A stretch of 64,000 nucleotides of DNA from Streptomyces aureoverticillatus. GTDB taxonomy: Bacteria; Actinomycetota; Actinomycetes; Streptomycetales; Streptomycetaceae. Each line of letters starts with the position of its first letter. Position 1 is the stretch's first letter. Shown in pieces: positions 16,525 to 27,837 of this stretch. Under the pieces are notes generated by a model. That model was given only the letters and a program-made list of their open reading frames with translations, was not told where the DNA came from and did not search any database. The stretch is taken from the NCBI RefSeq assembly GCF_014649395.1, contig NZ_BMSY01000002.1:124001-188000 (forward strand), written 5' to 3'. Made by a program: the position numbers and the translations under genes.

Positions 16525-16980
16525 TCAGATGACCGACTTTTCGGCCAGAACCGTCCGCGACTCCCCCGGCTCCGCCTGCTTCCCCCGCTTCTCCCGCTTC
16601 CCGAACAGCTCCTTCGGCGTCCGCCCGCCCGCGAAGCACCACAGCGCGATGACCGGGTCGCAGATCGCGCAGCCCAGGGAGGAGTCGTGGAAGAAGGGGA
16701 TGATGGGGTTGCCCTTGAGGTGGTGGACGACGTCCCACGCGGTGTGCAGCAGCCAGCCCACACCGATGAACGTCCAGGAATCCAGGCCGCGGTAGGCGAC
16801 ATAGGTGGCGACGACGGCGAACGCGAACTCCCAGCCGTCGAGCCCGCCACCGCTGAGGTAGGCGGCACCCGCCCCGGCAATCATGATCGCGTTGAAGCGG
16901 CGGCGGCGGTGCGGATCGCGGATGAGACACATCAAGAGGGCGTAGACGACGCCGATGACGACGGGCATGACGTACTGCAT
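16525..16980 (-). CDS. DUF6010-like integral membrane protein
   Basis: This 151-residue protein has four to five predicted helices: MPVVIGVVYALLMCLI, FNAIMIAGAGAAYLSGG, FAFAVVATYVAYRG, and a segment with TFIGVGWLLHTAWDVVHHLKGNPIIPFFHDSSLGCAICDPVIA split by polar HxxWDVxHH residues. The conserved His/Asp/Cys set (HTAWDVVHH, GCAICDP) suggests a buried polar or metal site. From memory it matches the DUF6010 family; no function is known. The start ATG 16980 has AAAGG upstream; an earlier ATG at 17016 is also possible. It ends with a charged, lysine-rich tail. Confidence 0.75.
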   Translation of the reverse strand: MQYVMPVVIGVVYALLMCLIRDPHRRRRFNAIMIAGAGAAYLSGGGLDGWEFAFAVVATYVAYRGLDSWTFIGVGWLLHTAWDVVHHLKGNPIIPFFHDSSLGCAICDPVIALWCFAGGRTPKELFGKREKRGKQAEPGESRTVLAEKSVI

Positions 16981-17016
16981 GCGGGAGCCTTTTCGTGGGA
17001 TGTGACGGTACGTCAC

Positions 17017-17333
17017 CCACGCGGCGCCGGACGCCGGACGCCGGACGCGGGGACGATCACCACGCTAGGCCGCGGCCCCAGCACTCCCCAGGGGCGTTGT
17101 CGACAGCTTTCAACGGGTTATCGCCTGCCGTTCTTCCCGGAGGTCACGCCCGAAGAAGTAGGCAACCCCGAGACATGCCGAAGGGGCGGCACCCCCGCAC
17201 AGGGTGCCGCCCCTTCCTGGAGGACCGGAGCCGTCGCCGTATCGGTTGAGGGTCGGGGACACGGCGACGGCCCCGGAGTCTGTGGCGGTGGCCGCCGGCC
17301 GGTTCGGCGGTGGGCGCCGAACCGGCAGCGGGG
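17017..17333. other. Intergenic region holding the ppdK terminator
   Basis: These 317 bp carry no gene that I can support. The strong hairpin at 17181-17215 is the main content. A second weak inverted repeat, GTCGCCGT and ACGGCGAC, lies near 17231 and 17260. Confidence 0.6.
17181..17215 (-). terminator. Strong hairpin terminator after ppdK
   Basis: AAGGGGCGGCACCC (17181-17194) pairs perfectly with GGGTGCCGCCCCTT (17202-17215) around a 7-nt loop, 119 bp after the ppdK stop on the minus strand. The 14-bp GC stem would act as an intrinsic terminator. Confidence 0.88.
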
Positions 17334-20060
<2,727 letters not shown>

Positions 20061-20141
20061 GGGTCTCGACTCCTCGAGGACGCGGTGGCTGCCCTGACGG
20101 CGAGGAACATACCCAGATCGAAGGCGTCTGGGTACGTCCAC

Positions 20142-20476
20142 TTGTGGGTCACACGGGCGTAACCACCCGTCCGCCGCTAGATCGAAAGTGACTCGACGGT
20201 AGGCAAGGCGACGAGACAGGGTTCAAGTCTTGAAGGGTCAACCCGCATAGCACCAGGATTCCGCTCAGATGAGCGATCGGAACTCAGATGTGACTTCAAC
20301 TCGTAAATGATCGAGCGATGGCACTGAGTGCCACCCCTTGGAGAAGTGCAGCCACCCGGAGCCCGCCCAGCGGGCGCTCATCTGAGCGCAAGCCCTATCA
20401 GGGGTGGCGAGAATCACGCCGTTTCCGGCGGCGAAATCTCGGCATGCGGGCCGCCGCGCGGACGCTCCCGCTCCGC
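20142..20476. promoter_or_regulatory. ppdK upstream region with several short palindromes
   Basis: This 335-bp stretch has no gene. It holds TTCAAG-T-CTTGAA (20222-20234), CGCTCA-GA-TGAGCG (20262-20275), TGGCACT-G-AGTGCCA (20319-20333) and GCGCTCA-TC-TGAGCGC (20374-20389). The second and fourth share the half-site CGCTCA with a 2-bp spacer, as expected for two copies of one operator. They lie between ppdK and the 3' end of the ROK gene, so they may control ppdK, or the outer ones may act as ROK terminator hairpins. Confidence 0.5.
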
Positions 20477-21700
20477 TCAGAAGCCGAGCGCCGCGAGCCG
20501 CGCCTCCGCCCGCTCCGGGGCGTACAGCTGCTCCACCACCAGCGCACCCGCCCCGACCAGCCCCGCCCGCTCGCCGAGCAGCGAGGTGACGATCTCCAGG
20601 TGGGCGGTGGAGCGCGGCAGGGCCCGCTGGTAGAGCAGCTCGCGCACGCCGGTGAGGAAGGGTGTTCCGGCCAGATCTCCGGCGATCATGAGAACGCCCG
20701 GGTTCAGCAGGGTCACGACGGTGGCGAGAACGTCGCCGACCTGCCGCCCGGCCTCGCGCGCGAGCCCCACGGCCTCCGGGTGCCCGGCGGCGAGCAGCTC
20801 CCGCACGTCCGACCCGGACGCGGCCGGCACCCCCGCCGCCGAGAGCCGCGCGGCCACGGCCCGCCCGCTGGCCACGGCGGCCAGGCAGCCGTACGCGCCG
20901 CACTTGCACAGCGCGGCGGCGCTCCCGGGGGCGTCGGGGACGCGTATGTGCCCGATGTCGCCCGCGCCGCCGTCGACGCCCCGGTAGACCGAGCCGTCGA
21001 CCACGACGCCCGCGCCGATGCCGGTGGAGACCTTGACGAGCGCGAACGCCGAGCAGTCGGGGTAGTGGGCGCGCTGCTCGCCGTACGCCATGAGGTTCGC
21101 GTCGTTGTCGACGTACACCGGCACCGGCGCGGTGGCGCCCGTGTGCTCGGTGAAGGCGCGGCGGAGTCTGCCCCTTATGTCGTAGCCGTCCCAGCCGGGC
21201 ATGATCGGCGGCTGCACCACGCGGCCGGTCTCGCTGTCGACCGGGCCGGGCACCGCGAGCCCGATGCCGCACACCGCGTCCGGGCTCCGGCCGCTCGCGC
21301 GCAGCAGCTCGCCGAATCCGGCGCCGAGCTCGTCCAGGACCTTCTCCGGGCCCTCGTCGACCCGCAGCGGCCAGCCACGCTCGGCGACGACCTCGCCCGT
21401 GAGGGTGAGCAGGGCGGTGCGGGCGTGCCGGGTCTCCAGGTCGGCGGCGAGGACGACGGCGTGCCCGTCGTCGAACTCCAGGCGGACCGAGGGGCGGCCG
21501 CCCAGCGGGGACGCCACCGGGTTGCCGGAGCCCTCGCGCAGCCAGCCCGCGCGGAAGAGGCGGTCCAGGCGCTGGCCGACGGTGGCCCGGGACAGGCCGG
21601 TGACCTCCTGCAGGGCGCCGCGGGTCGTCGCGCGGCCGCTGCGGACCAGGTGGAGCAGGTCGCCCGCGCTGGCCCGGTCGCTCGCGTTGCCGCTCTTCAT
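20477..21700 (-). CDS. ROK-family transcriptional regulator
   Basis: This 407-residue protein has an N-terminal winged helix (SGRATTRGALQEVTGLSRATVGQRLDRL, residues about 22-50) and a C-terminal ROK sugar-kinase-like domain. VDNDANLMAYGE is the sugar-binding and phosphate segment; the Zn-binding loop reads CKCGAYGCL. Such proteins repress sugar genes until the sugar binds. The start ATG 21700 has GGGGAG 5 bp upstream; GTG 21706 would have none. It is divergent from the two glycosidase genes at 21877 and is the likely regulator of them. Confidence 0.9.
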   Translation of the reverse strand: MKSGNASDRASAGDLLHLVRSGRATTRGALQEVTGLSRATVGQRLDRLFRAGWLREGSGNPVASPLGGRPSVRLEFDDGHAVVLAADLETRHARTALLTLTGEVVAERGWPLRVDEGPEKVLDELGAGFGELLRASGRSPDAVCGIGLAVPGPVDSETGRVVQPPIMPGWDGYDIRGRLRRAFTEHTGATAPVPVYVDNDANLMAYGEQRAHYPDCSAFALVKVSTGIGAGVVVDGSVYRGVDGGAGDIGHIRVPDAPGSAAALCKCGAYGCLAAVASGRAVAARLSAAGVPAASGSDVRELLAAGHPEAVGLAREAGRQVGDVLATVVTLLNPGVLMIAGDLAGTPFLTGVRELLYQRALPRSTAHLEIVTSLLGERAGLVGAGALVVEQLYAPERAEARLAALGF

Positions 21701-21876
21701 GCGCACTCCCCTGATCTACCCCGCGCCCGCGCGTCCAGGCCCTTGTGCTCATCAACTAGGCGTTACATATTGGGTTTTGCGTGTTAAGCAGACGTAACTC
21801 TATGGTGGATGGACCCAAACTGACAGGCTGTCGTGCCCGCCCCCGGTGAGCGGCCGACGGCCCCCGGGAGTGACGC
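21701..21876. promoter_or_regulatory. Divergent promoter region between ROK regulator and glycosidases
   Basis: The stretch 21740-21815 is unusually AT-rich for this chromosome and contains GTTACATATTGGGTTTTGCG followed by TGTTAAGCAGACGTAAC; GTTAC and GTAAC form spaced arms, and TTGGGT/ACCCAA form a second spaced pair. This is the expected place for ROK operators. No exact box can be assigned. Confidence 0.45.
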
Positions 21877-23460
21877 GTGGACCGTACGACCACGACGAGG
21901 GCCGCGACCCGGCCCCCCGCCACCACCGCGGCCGGCCCCGCCGCCCGGCGCGACACGACCACCCCGCACGCCCCACCCGCCCCGCACGCCCCACCCGCCC
22001 CGGACGCCGCCCCCGCCGCACTCCGCGAACGCGCCGCCCGGGTGCTCGCCGCCAACTGGACCGGCACATCGACCGTCCCGTCCCGCGAGCTGTATCCGCA
22101 CCAGTGGTCCTGGGACTCCGCGTTCATCGCCATCGGGTCGCGCCACATCTCGCCGCTGCGCGCCCAGTTGGAGCTGGAGACGCTGCTGTCCGCGCAGTGG
22201 GCCGACGGCCGGGTGCCGCACATCGTGTTCAATCCCTCCGTCCCGCTCGACGCGTATTTTCCGAGCCCCGACTTCTGGCGCTCCACCACGGCCGGGCGGG
22301 CGGCGGGCGCGCCCGGGGCCGTGCAGACCTCCGGCATCGTGCAGCCCCCGGTGCACGCGCTCGCCGCGTGGCTGGTCCACCTGGCCGACCCCGGCCTGTC
22401 CCGGGCCCGCTCCTTCCTGCCGCGCCTGCACCCACGCCTCGCCGCCTGGCACCGGTTCCTGCTGCACCACCGGGACCTCGGCGGCGCGGGGCTCGCGGCG
22501 GTCGTCCACCCCTGGGAGCAGGGCATGGACAACAGCCCCTGCTGGGACGCCCCGTTGAGCCGGGTGGCACCCGCGCGACCGCGTACGTTCCGGCGCGCCG
22601 ACCTGGACCACGGCTCGCCGCAGGACCGGCCGACGGATCTGGACTACGGACGGTATGTGCGACTCGCGGCGGATTACCGGGACGCGGGGTACGGGGCCGG
22701 GGCGGGCGCCGACGCCGCGATCAGGGCGGGTGGTTTCGCCGTCGAGGACCCGTCGTTCAACGCCCTCCTGATCGCCTCCGAGCACGCGCTCGCCCGGATC
22801 ACCGGCGAGCTCGGCGTGCCCGCCACGGCCCGGCACGAGCGCGCGGAGCGGCTCACGCGGGTCCTGGTGGAGCGGCTGTGGGACCCGGCGGACGGCATCT
22901 TCCGGTGCCGGGACCTGCTCGCCGGGGGCACACGCACGCACGCGGCCGAGGGTTCGCCGGCCGCCGGAGGCGCGCTCGTCGCCGAGCGCGGGGTGACCGG
23001 GCTGATTCCGCTCGTGCTGCCCGGGCTGCCCCGGGACATCGCCGCGGCCCTGGTGCGCACCGCGTGCGGGCCGCACTTCGAGCTCGGCGGGCGGGCCCGT
23101 CTGGTGCCGAGTCACGATCTGCTCAGCCCCGCCTTCGACCCGCAGCGCTACTGGCGCGGTCCCGCCTGGTTCAACACCAACTGGCTGCTGGAGCGCGGCC
23201 TGCGACTGCACGGCGAGCGGGAGCGCGCGGACCTGCTGCGCGCGGCGCTGCTCGACACGGCGGTGACCTCGGAATTCGCCGAGTACGTGGATCCGTACAC
23301 CGGAGCCGGCTGCGGCGCCCGCGGCTTCAGCTGGAGCGCGGCGCTCGCCCTCGACTTGAGCGTGCACGGGGACGTGGACGTGGGTGCGCACGGTGATGGT
23401 GGCGTGCACAGGGATACGACAGCGGGGCCTGGTTCGGACGAAGGGGCTCGGAATGACTGA
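21877..23460 (+). CDS. MGH1-type glycoside hydrolase (GH63-like)
   Basis: This 527-residue protein has a low-complexity Thr/Pro/Ala N-terminus (about 45 residues with a duplicated HAPPAP unit) and then an (alpha/alpha)6-barrel glycosidase. Family motifs are LYPHQWSWDSAFIAIG, PSFNALLI, YWRGPAWFNTNWLL and GARGFSWSAAL. Related enzymes hydrolyse alpha-glucosides such as glucosylglycerate or mannosylglycerate, or resemble GH63. There is no signal peptide, so it should be cytoplasmic. The start is GTG 21877 with CGGGAG upstream. It overlaps the next glycosidase by 8 bp, implying coupled translation, and is divergent from a ROK regulator. Confidence 0.82.
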   Translation: MDRTTTTRAATRPPATTAAGPAARRDTTTPHAPPAPHAPPAPDAAPAALRERAARVLAANWTGTSTVPSRELYPHQWSWDSAFIAIGSRHISPLRAQLELETLLSAQWADGRVPHIVFNPSVPLDAYFPSPDFWRSTTAGRAAGAPGAVQTSGIVQPPVHALAAWLVHLADPGLSRARSFLPRLHPRLAAWHRFLLHHRDLGGAGLAAVVHPWEQGMDNSPCWDAPLSRVAPARPRTFRRADLDHGSPQDRPTDLDYGRYVRLAADYRDAGYGAGAGADAAIRAGGFAVEDPSFNALLIASEHALARITGELGVPATARHERAERLTRVLVERLWDPADGIFRCRDLLAGGTRTHAAEGSPAAGGALVAERGVTGLIPLVLPGLPRDIAAALVRTACGPHFELGGRARLVPSHDLLSPAFDPQRYWRGPAWFNTNWLLERGLRLHGERERADLLRAALLDTAVTSEFAEYVDPYTGAGCGARGFSWSAALALDLSVHGDVDVGAHGDGGVHRDTTAGPGSDEGARND

Positions 23461-25498
23461 CCGGCAGCACCAACTGCTCGTGTACGGCGCGACGTTCGCG
23501 GCGGTGGGCGCGGGCGGCGACATCCGGGGCGTGCCCGGCGGCACCGCCCCGGACGGGCTGTTCGTGCGCGACGCGCGGCACCTGAGCCGCTGGCAGCTCA
23601 CGGTGGACGGCGCCGTCCCCGAGGTGCTCACTCCCGTGACCGCCTCGGCGCCGGGCACGTCCGCCTCCGGCACCGACACCGGCGTGGCGCGCTGCGTGCT
23701 GGTGCCGCGCGGCGGCCGCCAGGAGCCGCCCGCGTACACCCTCTTCCGCGAACAGACCGTCGTGGACGGCGCGTTGATCGAGGCCCTGCGCATCACCAGC
23801 AACCGCCCGGTGCCGACGACGCTGCGGCTCGCACTGACCGCCGACGCCGACTTCACCGACCAGTTCGAGCTGCGCTCGGACCACCGTACGTACGCCAAGG
23901 CGGGGGCGGTCCGGTCGCGGCGGGTGCTGACGGTGGACGAGGGCGCGGACGCCGAGGAGAGCGGGCGCGCTCCCAGGGGAGGAAGCGGCCAGGGCCGCGT
24001 CGAGGGCGTCGAGTTCGGTTACCGGCGCGGCGACTGGATCGCGCGGACCGCCGTCACCGCCGAGCCCGCCCCGGACGCCGTCGAGGAGACCGGCACCGGC
24101 GCCCGACGCCTTGTGTGGACGCTGGAGCTGGACGCGCACGGGTCGGCCGACATGGCCCTGACCGTCACGGCGGAGCCGCACGGCGCCCCGCCACGGCCCG
24201 CCCCGCCGAGTTCACCGGGCGCCGCCCTACGCCAACTGACCGAAGCGGAAAGGGAGTTCACATCCTCCGTGACCCCGCCCGCGGGCTGGCCCGAGCTGGC
24301 CGCGGCCTGTGCGCGTGGCCTGGCCGACCTGGCCTCGCTCCAGGTGCCCGCGCGCGGGCCCGACGGCGAGGAGCTGAGCGTGCCCGCGGCCGGCGTGCCG
24401 TGGTTCCTCACGCTGCTCGGCCGCGACGCCCTGCTGACCTCCCTGTTCGCCCTGCCGTACCTGCCGCGGCTCGCCGCCGCGACGCTGCCCGCGCTCGCCG
24501 CGACCCAGGCGACCGAGCACACCGAGGGGCGGGTCGCCCAGCCCGGCAAGATCGTGCACGAGGTGCGGCACGGGGAGCTCGCCCACTTCGGGCAGGTCCC
24601 CTTCGGGCGGTACTACGGCTCGGTCGACGCCACCCCGCTGTTCCTCGTGCTGCTCGGCGCGTACACGGAACAGACCGGCGACACCGCCCTGGCCCGGCGC
24701 CTCCAGCCGCACGCGCGGGCCGCCGTCGGCTGGATGCTGGACCACGGCGGGCTCACCTCGCGCGGCTACCTCGTCTACCGCGCGGACGAGGGCGGGCTCG
24801 CCAACCAGAACTGGAAGGACTCCCCCGGCGCGATCTGCGACGCCGACGGGACGCGGGCCCTCGGTCCGGTGATGGCCGCGGGCGCGCAGGGGTACGCGTA
24901 CGACGCGTTGCGACGCACCGCGTGGCTCGCGCGCACCGTGTGGGACGACGAGGTGTACGCCGCCCTTCTCACGCAGACCGCCGCCGACCTCCGTGACCGC
25001 TTCCAGCGGGACTTCTGGATGCCCGCGCGGTCCTTCCCCGCGCTCGCGCTCGACGGGAACGGCGGGCAGGTCGACGCGCTCGCCTCCGACGCGGGGCACC
25101 TGCTGTGGTCCGGGCTCCTGGACAAGGAGTACGGCGAGGCGGTCGGCCGTCGCCTGCTCGAACCCGACTTCTTCTCCGGCTGGGGCGTCCGCACGATCGC
25201 CTCCGGGCAGGGGGCGTACCACCCCCTCTCCTACCACCGCGGCTCCGTCTGGCCCCACGACAACGCCCTCATCACCCTCGGACTCGCCCGCTACGGCCTG
25301 CACGACGAGGCCCGCACCGTCGCCCACGCCCTGGTCGACGCCGCCACCACCGCGGCAGGCCGTCTCCCCGAGGTCCTCGCCGGCTACGCCCGGGACGCGT
25401 ATCCCGCACCGGTTCCCTACCCCCACGCGTGCGTACGCGAGTCCCGCTCGGCAGCGGCACCTTTGGCGTTGCTCACGGCGGTGGGCGGCGGCACATAG
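23453..25498 (+). CDS. Glycogen-debranching/trehalase-like glycosidase (GDE_N_bis domain)
   Basis: This 681-residue cytoplasmic enzyme begins at ATG 23453 behind AAGGGG. Residues about 5-230 match the GDE_N_bis beta-sandwich (LLVYGATFAAVGAGGDIRG, GLFVRDARHLSRWQLTVDG). The rest is an (alpha/alpha)6 barrel with PWFLTLLGRDALLTS, NQNWKDSPGAICDADG, GQVDALASDAGHLLWSG and YHRGSVWPHDNALI, typical of amylo-alpha-1,6-glucosidase-like proteins. The exact substrate is unknown. The 8-bp overlap with the preceding glycosidase and the divergent ROK regulator suggest the two act on one storage or compatible-solute sugar. It lacks a signal peptide. Confidence 0.85.
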   Translation: MTDRQHQLLVYGATFAAVGAGGDIRGVPGGTAPDGLFVRDARHLSRWQLTVDGAVPEVLTPVTASAPGTSASGTDTGVARCVLVPRGGRQEPPAYTLFREQTVVDGALIEALRITSNRPVPTTLRLALTADADFTDQFELRSDHRTYAKAGAVRSRRVLTVDEGADAEESGRAPRGGSGQGRVEGVEFGYRRGDWIARTAVTAEPAPDAVEETGTGARRLVWTLELDAHGSADMALTVTAEPHGAPPRPAPPSSPGAALRQLTEAEREFTSSVTPPAGWPELAAACARGLADLASLQVPARGPDGEELSVPAAGVPWFLTLLGRDALLTSLFALPYLPRLAAATLPALAATQATEHTEGRVAQPGKIVHEVRHGELAHFGQVPFGRYYGSVDATPLFLVLLGAYTEQTGDTALARRLQPHARAAVGWMLDHGGLTSRGYLVYRADEGGLANQNWKDSPGAICDADGTRALGPVMAAGAQGYAYDALRRTAWLARTVWDDEVYAALLTQTAADLRDRFQRDFWMPARSFPALALDGNGGQVDALASDAGHLLWSGLLDKEYGEAVGRRLLEPDFFSGWGVRTIASGQGAYHPLSYHRGSVWPHDNALITLGLARYGLHDEARTVAHALVDAATTAAGRLPEVLAGYARDAYPAPVPYPHACVRESRSAAAPLALLTAVGGGT

Positions 25499-25537
25499 CC
25501 CTGCGGGCATGTGGTCCGCCGCGCGGCGAGCCAGACG

Positions 25538-26686
25538 TCAGCCGCCCGACGTGTCCAGTTCCGCGTCCGCCGAGATGCCCGCGCAGTCGTACGGGTCCTT
25601 GAGCCAGCCGTCCGGCAGGACCACGCGGTTGTTGCCGGAGGTGCGGCCGCGGGGGCCGTCGGCGCTGGCCGGCCAGGGCTGGTCGAGGTCCAACTCGCCG
25701 AGGCCGTCCTCGAGTTCGGCCAGCGAGGAGGTGATGGCGAGGCGCTTGCGCATCTCCGAGCCGACCGCGAAGCCCTTCAGGTACCACGCGACGTGCTTGC
25801 GGAAGTCGATGACGCCCCGCGCCTCGTCCCCGATCCACTCGCCGAGCAGCGCGGCATGCCGCAGCATGACGGCCGCGACCTCCCGCAGGGAGGGAGCCGC
25901 AGGCGCCCCCGTCCCCTCGAACGCGGCCACCAGATCACCGAAGAGCCACGGCCGCCCGAGGCACCCACGCCCCACGACCACCCCGTCGCACCCGGTCTCG
26001 CGCATCATCCGCACCGCGTCCGCCGCGGACCAGATGTCGCCGTTGCCGAGCACCGGGATCTCCGGGACGTGCTCCTTGAGGCGGGCGATGGCGTCCCAGT
26101 CCGCCGTACCGCCGTAGTGCTGCGCGGCCGTGCGCCCGTGCAGGGCGATCGCCGTGACGCCCTCCTCGACGGCGATCCGCCCGGCGTCCAGGAACGTGAT
26201 GTGGTCGTCGTCGATGCCCTTGCGCATCTTCATCGTGACCGGCAGGTCCCCGGCGCCGCTCACGGCCTCCTTGAGGATCGCCCGCAGCAGCGGCCGCTTG
26301 TACGGCAGCGCCGAGCCGCCGCCCTTGCGGGTCACCTTCGGGACCGGGCAGCCGAAGTTCAGGTCGATGTGGTCGGCCAGGTCCTCCTCCGCGATCATGC
26401 GGACGGCCTTGCCGACGGTGGCGGGGTCCACCCCGTACAGCTGGATCGAGCGCGGCGTCTCGCTCGCGTCGAAGTGGATCAGCTGCATGGTCTTCTCGTT
26501 GCGCTCGACCAGGGCGCGGGTCGTGATCATCTCGCTGACGAAGAGGCCCTTGCCCCCGCTGAACTCCCGGCACAGCGTCCGGAACGGCGCGTTCGTGATC
26601 CCGGCCATGGGCGCGAGCACGACGGGCGGCCGCACGGCGTGCGGGCCGATCGACAGTGCCGACTGCGACTGTGTGGGCTGGGACAT
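25538..26686 (-). CDS. dusB: tRNA-dihydrouridine synthase
   Basis: This 382-residue FMN enzyme reduces uridines in the tRNA D-loop. Motifs include VLAPMAGITNAPFRTLCREF (FMN), LNFGCPVPKVTRKGGGSAL with the catalytic Cys near residue 113, VTMKMRKGID, ALHGRTAAQHYGG, GNGDIW and VVGRGCLGRPWLF. The order matches the DusB branch. The start ATG 26686 has GGAGAG upstream. The gene lies convergent to the debranching-like gene (40 bp apart) and 50 bp downstream of the XRE regulator. Confidence 0.93.
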   Translation of the reverse strand: MSQPTQSQSALSIGPHAVRPPVVLAPMAGITNAPFRTLCREFSGGKGLFVSEMITTRALVERNEKTMQLIHFDASETPRSIQLYGVDPATVGKAVRMIAEEDLADHIDLNFGCPVPKVTRKGGGSALPYKRPLLRAILKEAVSGAGDLPVTMKMRKGIDDDHITFLDAGRIAVEEGVTAIALHGRTAAQHYGGTADWDAIARLKEHVPEIPVLGNGDIWSAADAVRMMRETGCDGVVVGRGCLGRPWLFGDLVAAFEGTGAPAAPSLREVAAVMLRHAALLGEWIGDEARGVIDFRKHVAWYLKGFAVGSEMRKRLAITSSLAELEDGLGELDLDQPWPASADGPRGRTSGNNRVVLPDGWLKDPYDCAGISADAELDTSGG

Positions 26687-26736
26687 CGGGCGGCTCTCCG
26701 GGAACGTACGAGAAGGGGGCGAGCCCCCATTGTCCC

Positions 26737-27753
26737 TCACTCGCCGCGCAGCTCCGCCAGCCGTCCCAGGCGCACCTCCGTCTCCTCGTCGGCGGGCACA
26801 TAGGCGACGAGCCGGTGCGCCTGCGGCTGCGGGGCCATCCACAGGTTGCGGTGCTCCAGGCTCAGCAGCCCCACCTCGGCGTGCCGGTACCGCTTGACGT
26901 GCGGCGACATGGTCGCGACCTCGTGCCGCCCCCACAGCTCGCGGAACTCCGCGGACTCCGCGAGCAGCCCGTCGAGCCGCTCCTTCCAGGCGGGCTCGGC
27001 CACGTGCTCGGCCATGCCCGCGCGGTACTTGGCGATCAGGTCCCGCAGCATCTCGTCCCGGTCCAGGAACGTCTCGCGCCAGCGCTTGCTGGTGGTGAGC
27101 AGCCACAGGCAGTTGCGCTCGCGCGGCGGCAGCTCGGTCAGCTCGCCGAAGACCTGGGCGAAGGGGCGGTTGTGGGCGAGGACGTCGTAGCGGGCGTTCT
27201 GCAGGGTGGCCGGGTAGGGCGCGATGGTGTGCATCAGGCGCAGCGCGGTCGGGGAAAGCAGCGGGCAGTCGTAGTCGGGGCGCGGGTCGACGACGCCCGC
27301 GAGCACGAAGAGGTGGCCGCGCTCGGTCGGGTCCATGAGCAGCGCGCGGGCGATGGCGTCCAGGACCTGCGCGGAGACCCGGATGGCCCGGCCCTGCTCC
27401 AGCCACGTGTACCAGGTGACGCCGACCGCGGAGAGGTGCGCGACCTCCTCGCGGCGCAGCCCCGGCGTACGGCGCCGGGCCCCGCGCACCAGGCCCACCT
27501 GCTCGGGCGAGATGCGCTCGCGGCGGCTGCGCAGGAAGGCGGCGAGCTCCTGGCGGCGGGTGGCGTCCTCCGTCGTACCGGGCGACTGCGGGGACGCGGA
27601 CGAGGGCGACTGTGGGGGCCCGGACGACGACGGCTGCGGGGACCCGGACGACGACGGCTGCGTGGGCGCGTACGAAGACGACGGCGGCTGCGTGGGCGCG
27701 TACGAAAAGGCCCTCGGCTCTGCGGTGGTGGTCACTTCCCCAGGCTGCCGCAC
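26737..27753 (-). CDS. XRE-type regulator with MmyB-like ligand domain
   Basis: This 338-residue regulator has a helix-turn-helix (RTPGLRREEVAHLSAVGVTWYTWLEQGR, about residues 95-125) followed by the MmyB-like C-terminal domain (NARYDVLAHNRPFAQVFGEL to the end), proposed to bind fatty-acid-like ligands. Preceding the HTH is an unusual 65-residue Ser/Pro/Gln-rich segment built of repeats (YAPTQPPSSS, SPQPSSSG). The start GTG 27753 has AAGGGGG 6 bp upstream; GTG 27735 is an alternative. It is divergent from an efflux pump and probably controls it. Confidence 0.85.
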   Translation of the reverse strand: MRQPGEVTTTAEPRAFSYAPTQPPSSSYAPTQPSSSGSPQPSSSGPPQSPSSASPQSPGTTEDATRRQELAAFLRSRRERISPEQVGLVRGARRRTPGLRREEVAHLSAVGVTWYTWLEQGRAIRVSAQVLDAIARALLMDPTERGHLFVLAGVVDPRPDYDCPLLSPTALRLMHTIAPYPATLQNARYDVLAHNRPFAQVFGELTELPPRERNCLWLLTTSKRWRETFLDRDEMLRDLIAKYRAGMAEHVAEPAWKERLDGLLAESAEFRELWGRHEVATMSPHVKRYRHAEVGLLSLEHRNLWMAPQPQAHRLVAYVPADEETEVRLGRLAELRGE

Positions 27754-27781
27754 CCCTCACCCCCTTGCCAGGTGCGCCTAC

Positions 27782-27805
27782 TACCAGGATAAAGACACTC
27801 TGGTA
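27782..27805. promoter_or_regulatory. Spaced palindrome in XRE-regulator/efflux divergent promoter
   Basis: TACCAG (27782-27787) and CTGGTA (27800-27805) are perfect arms around an AT-rich 12-bp spacer. The site lies between the regulator start at 27753 and the transporter start at 27838, as expected for autoregulation plus control of the pump. Confidence 0.5.
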
Positions 27806-27837
27806 CCCCCCTAGGGCGCCCGCCCATCGTCGTATCC

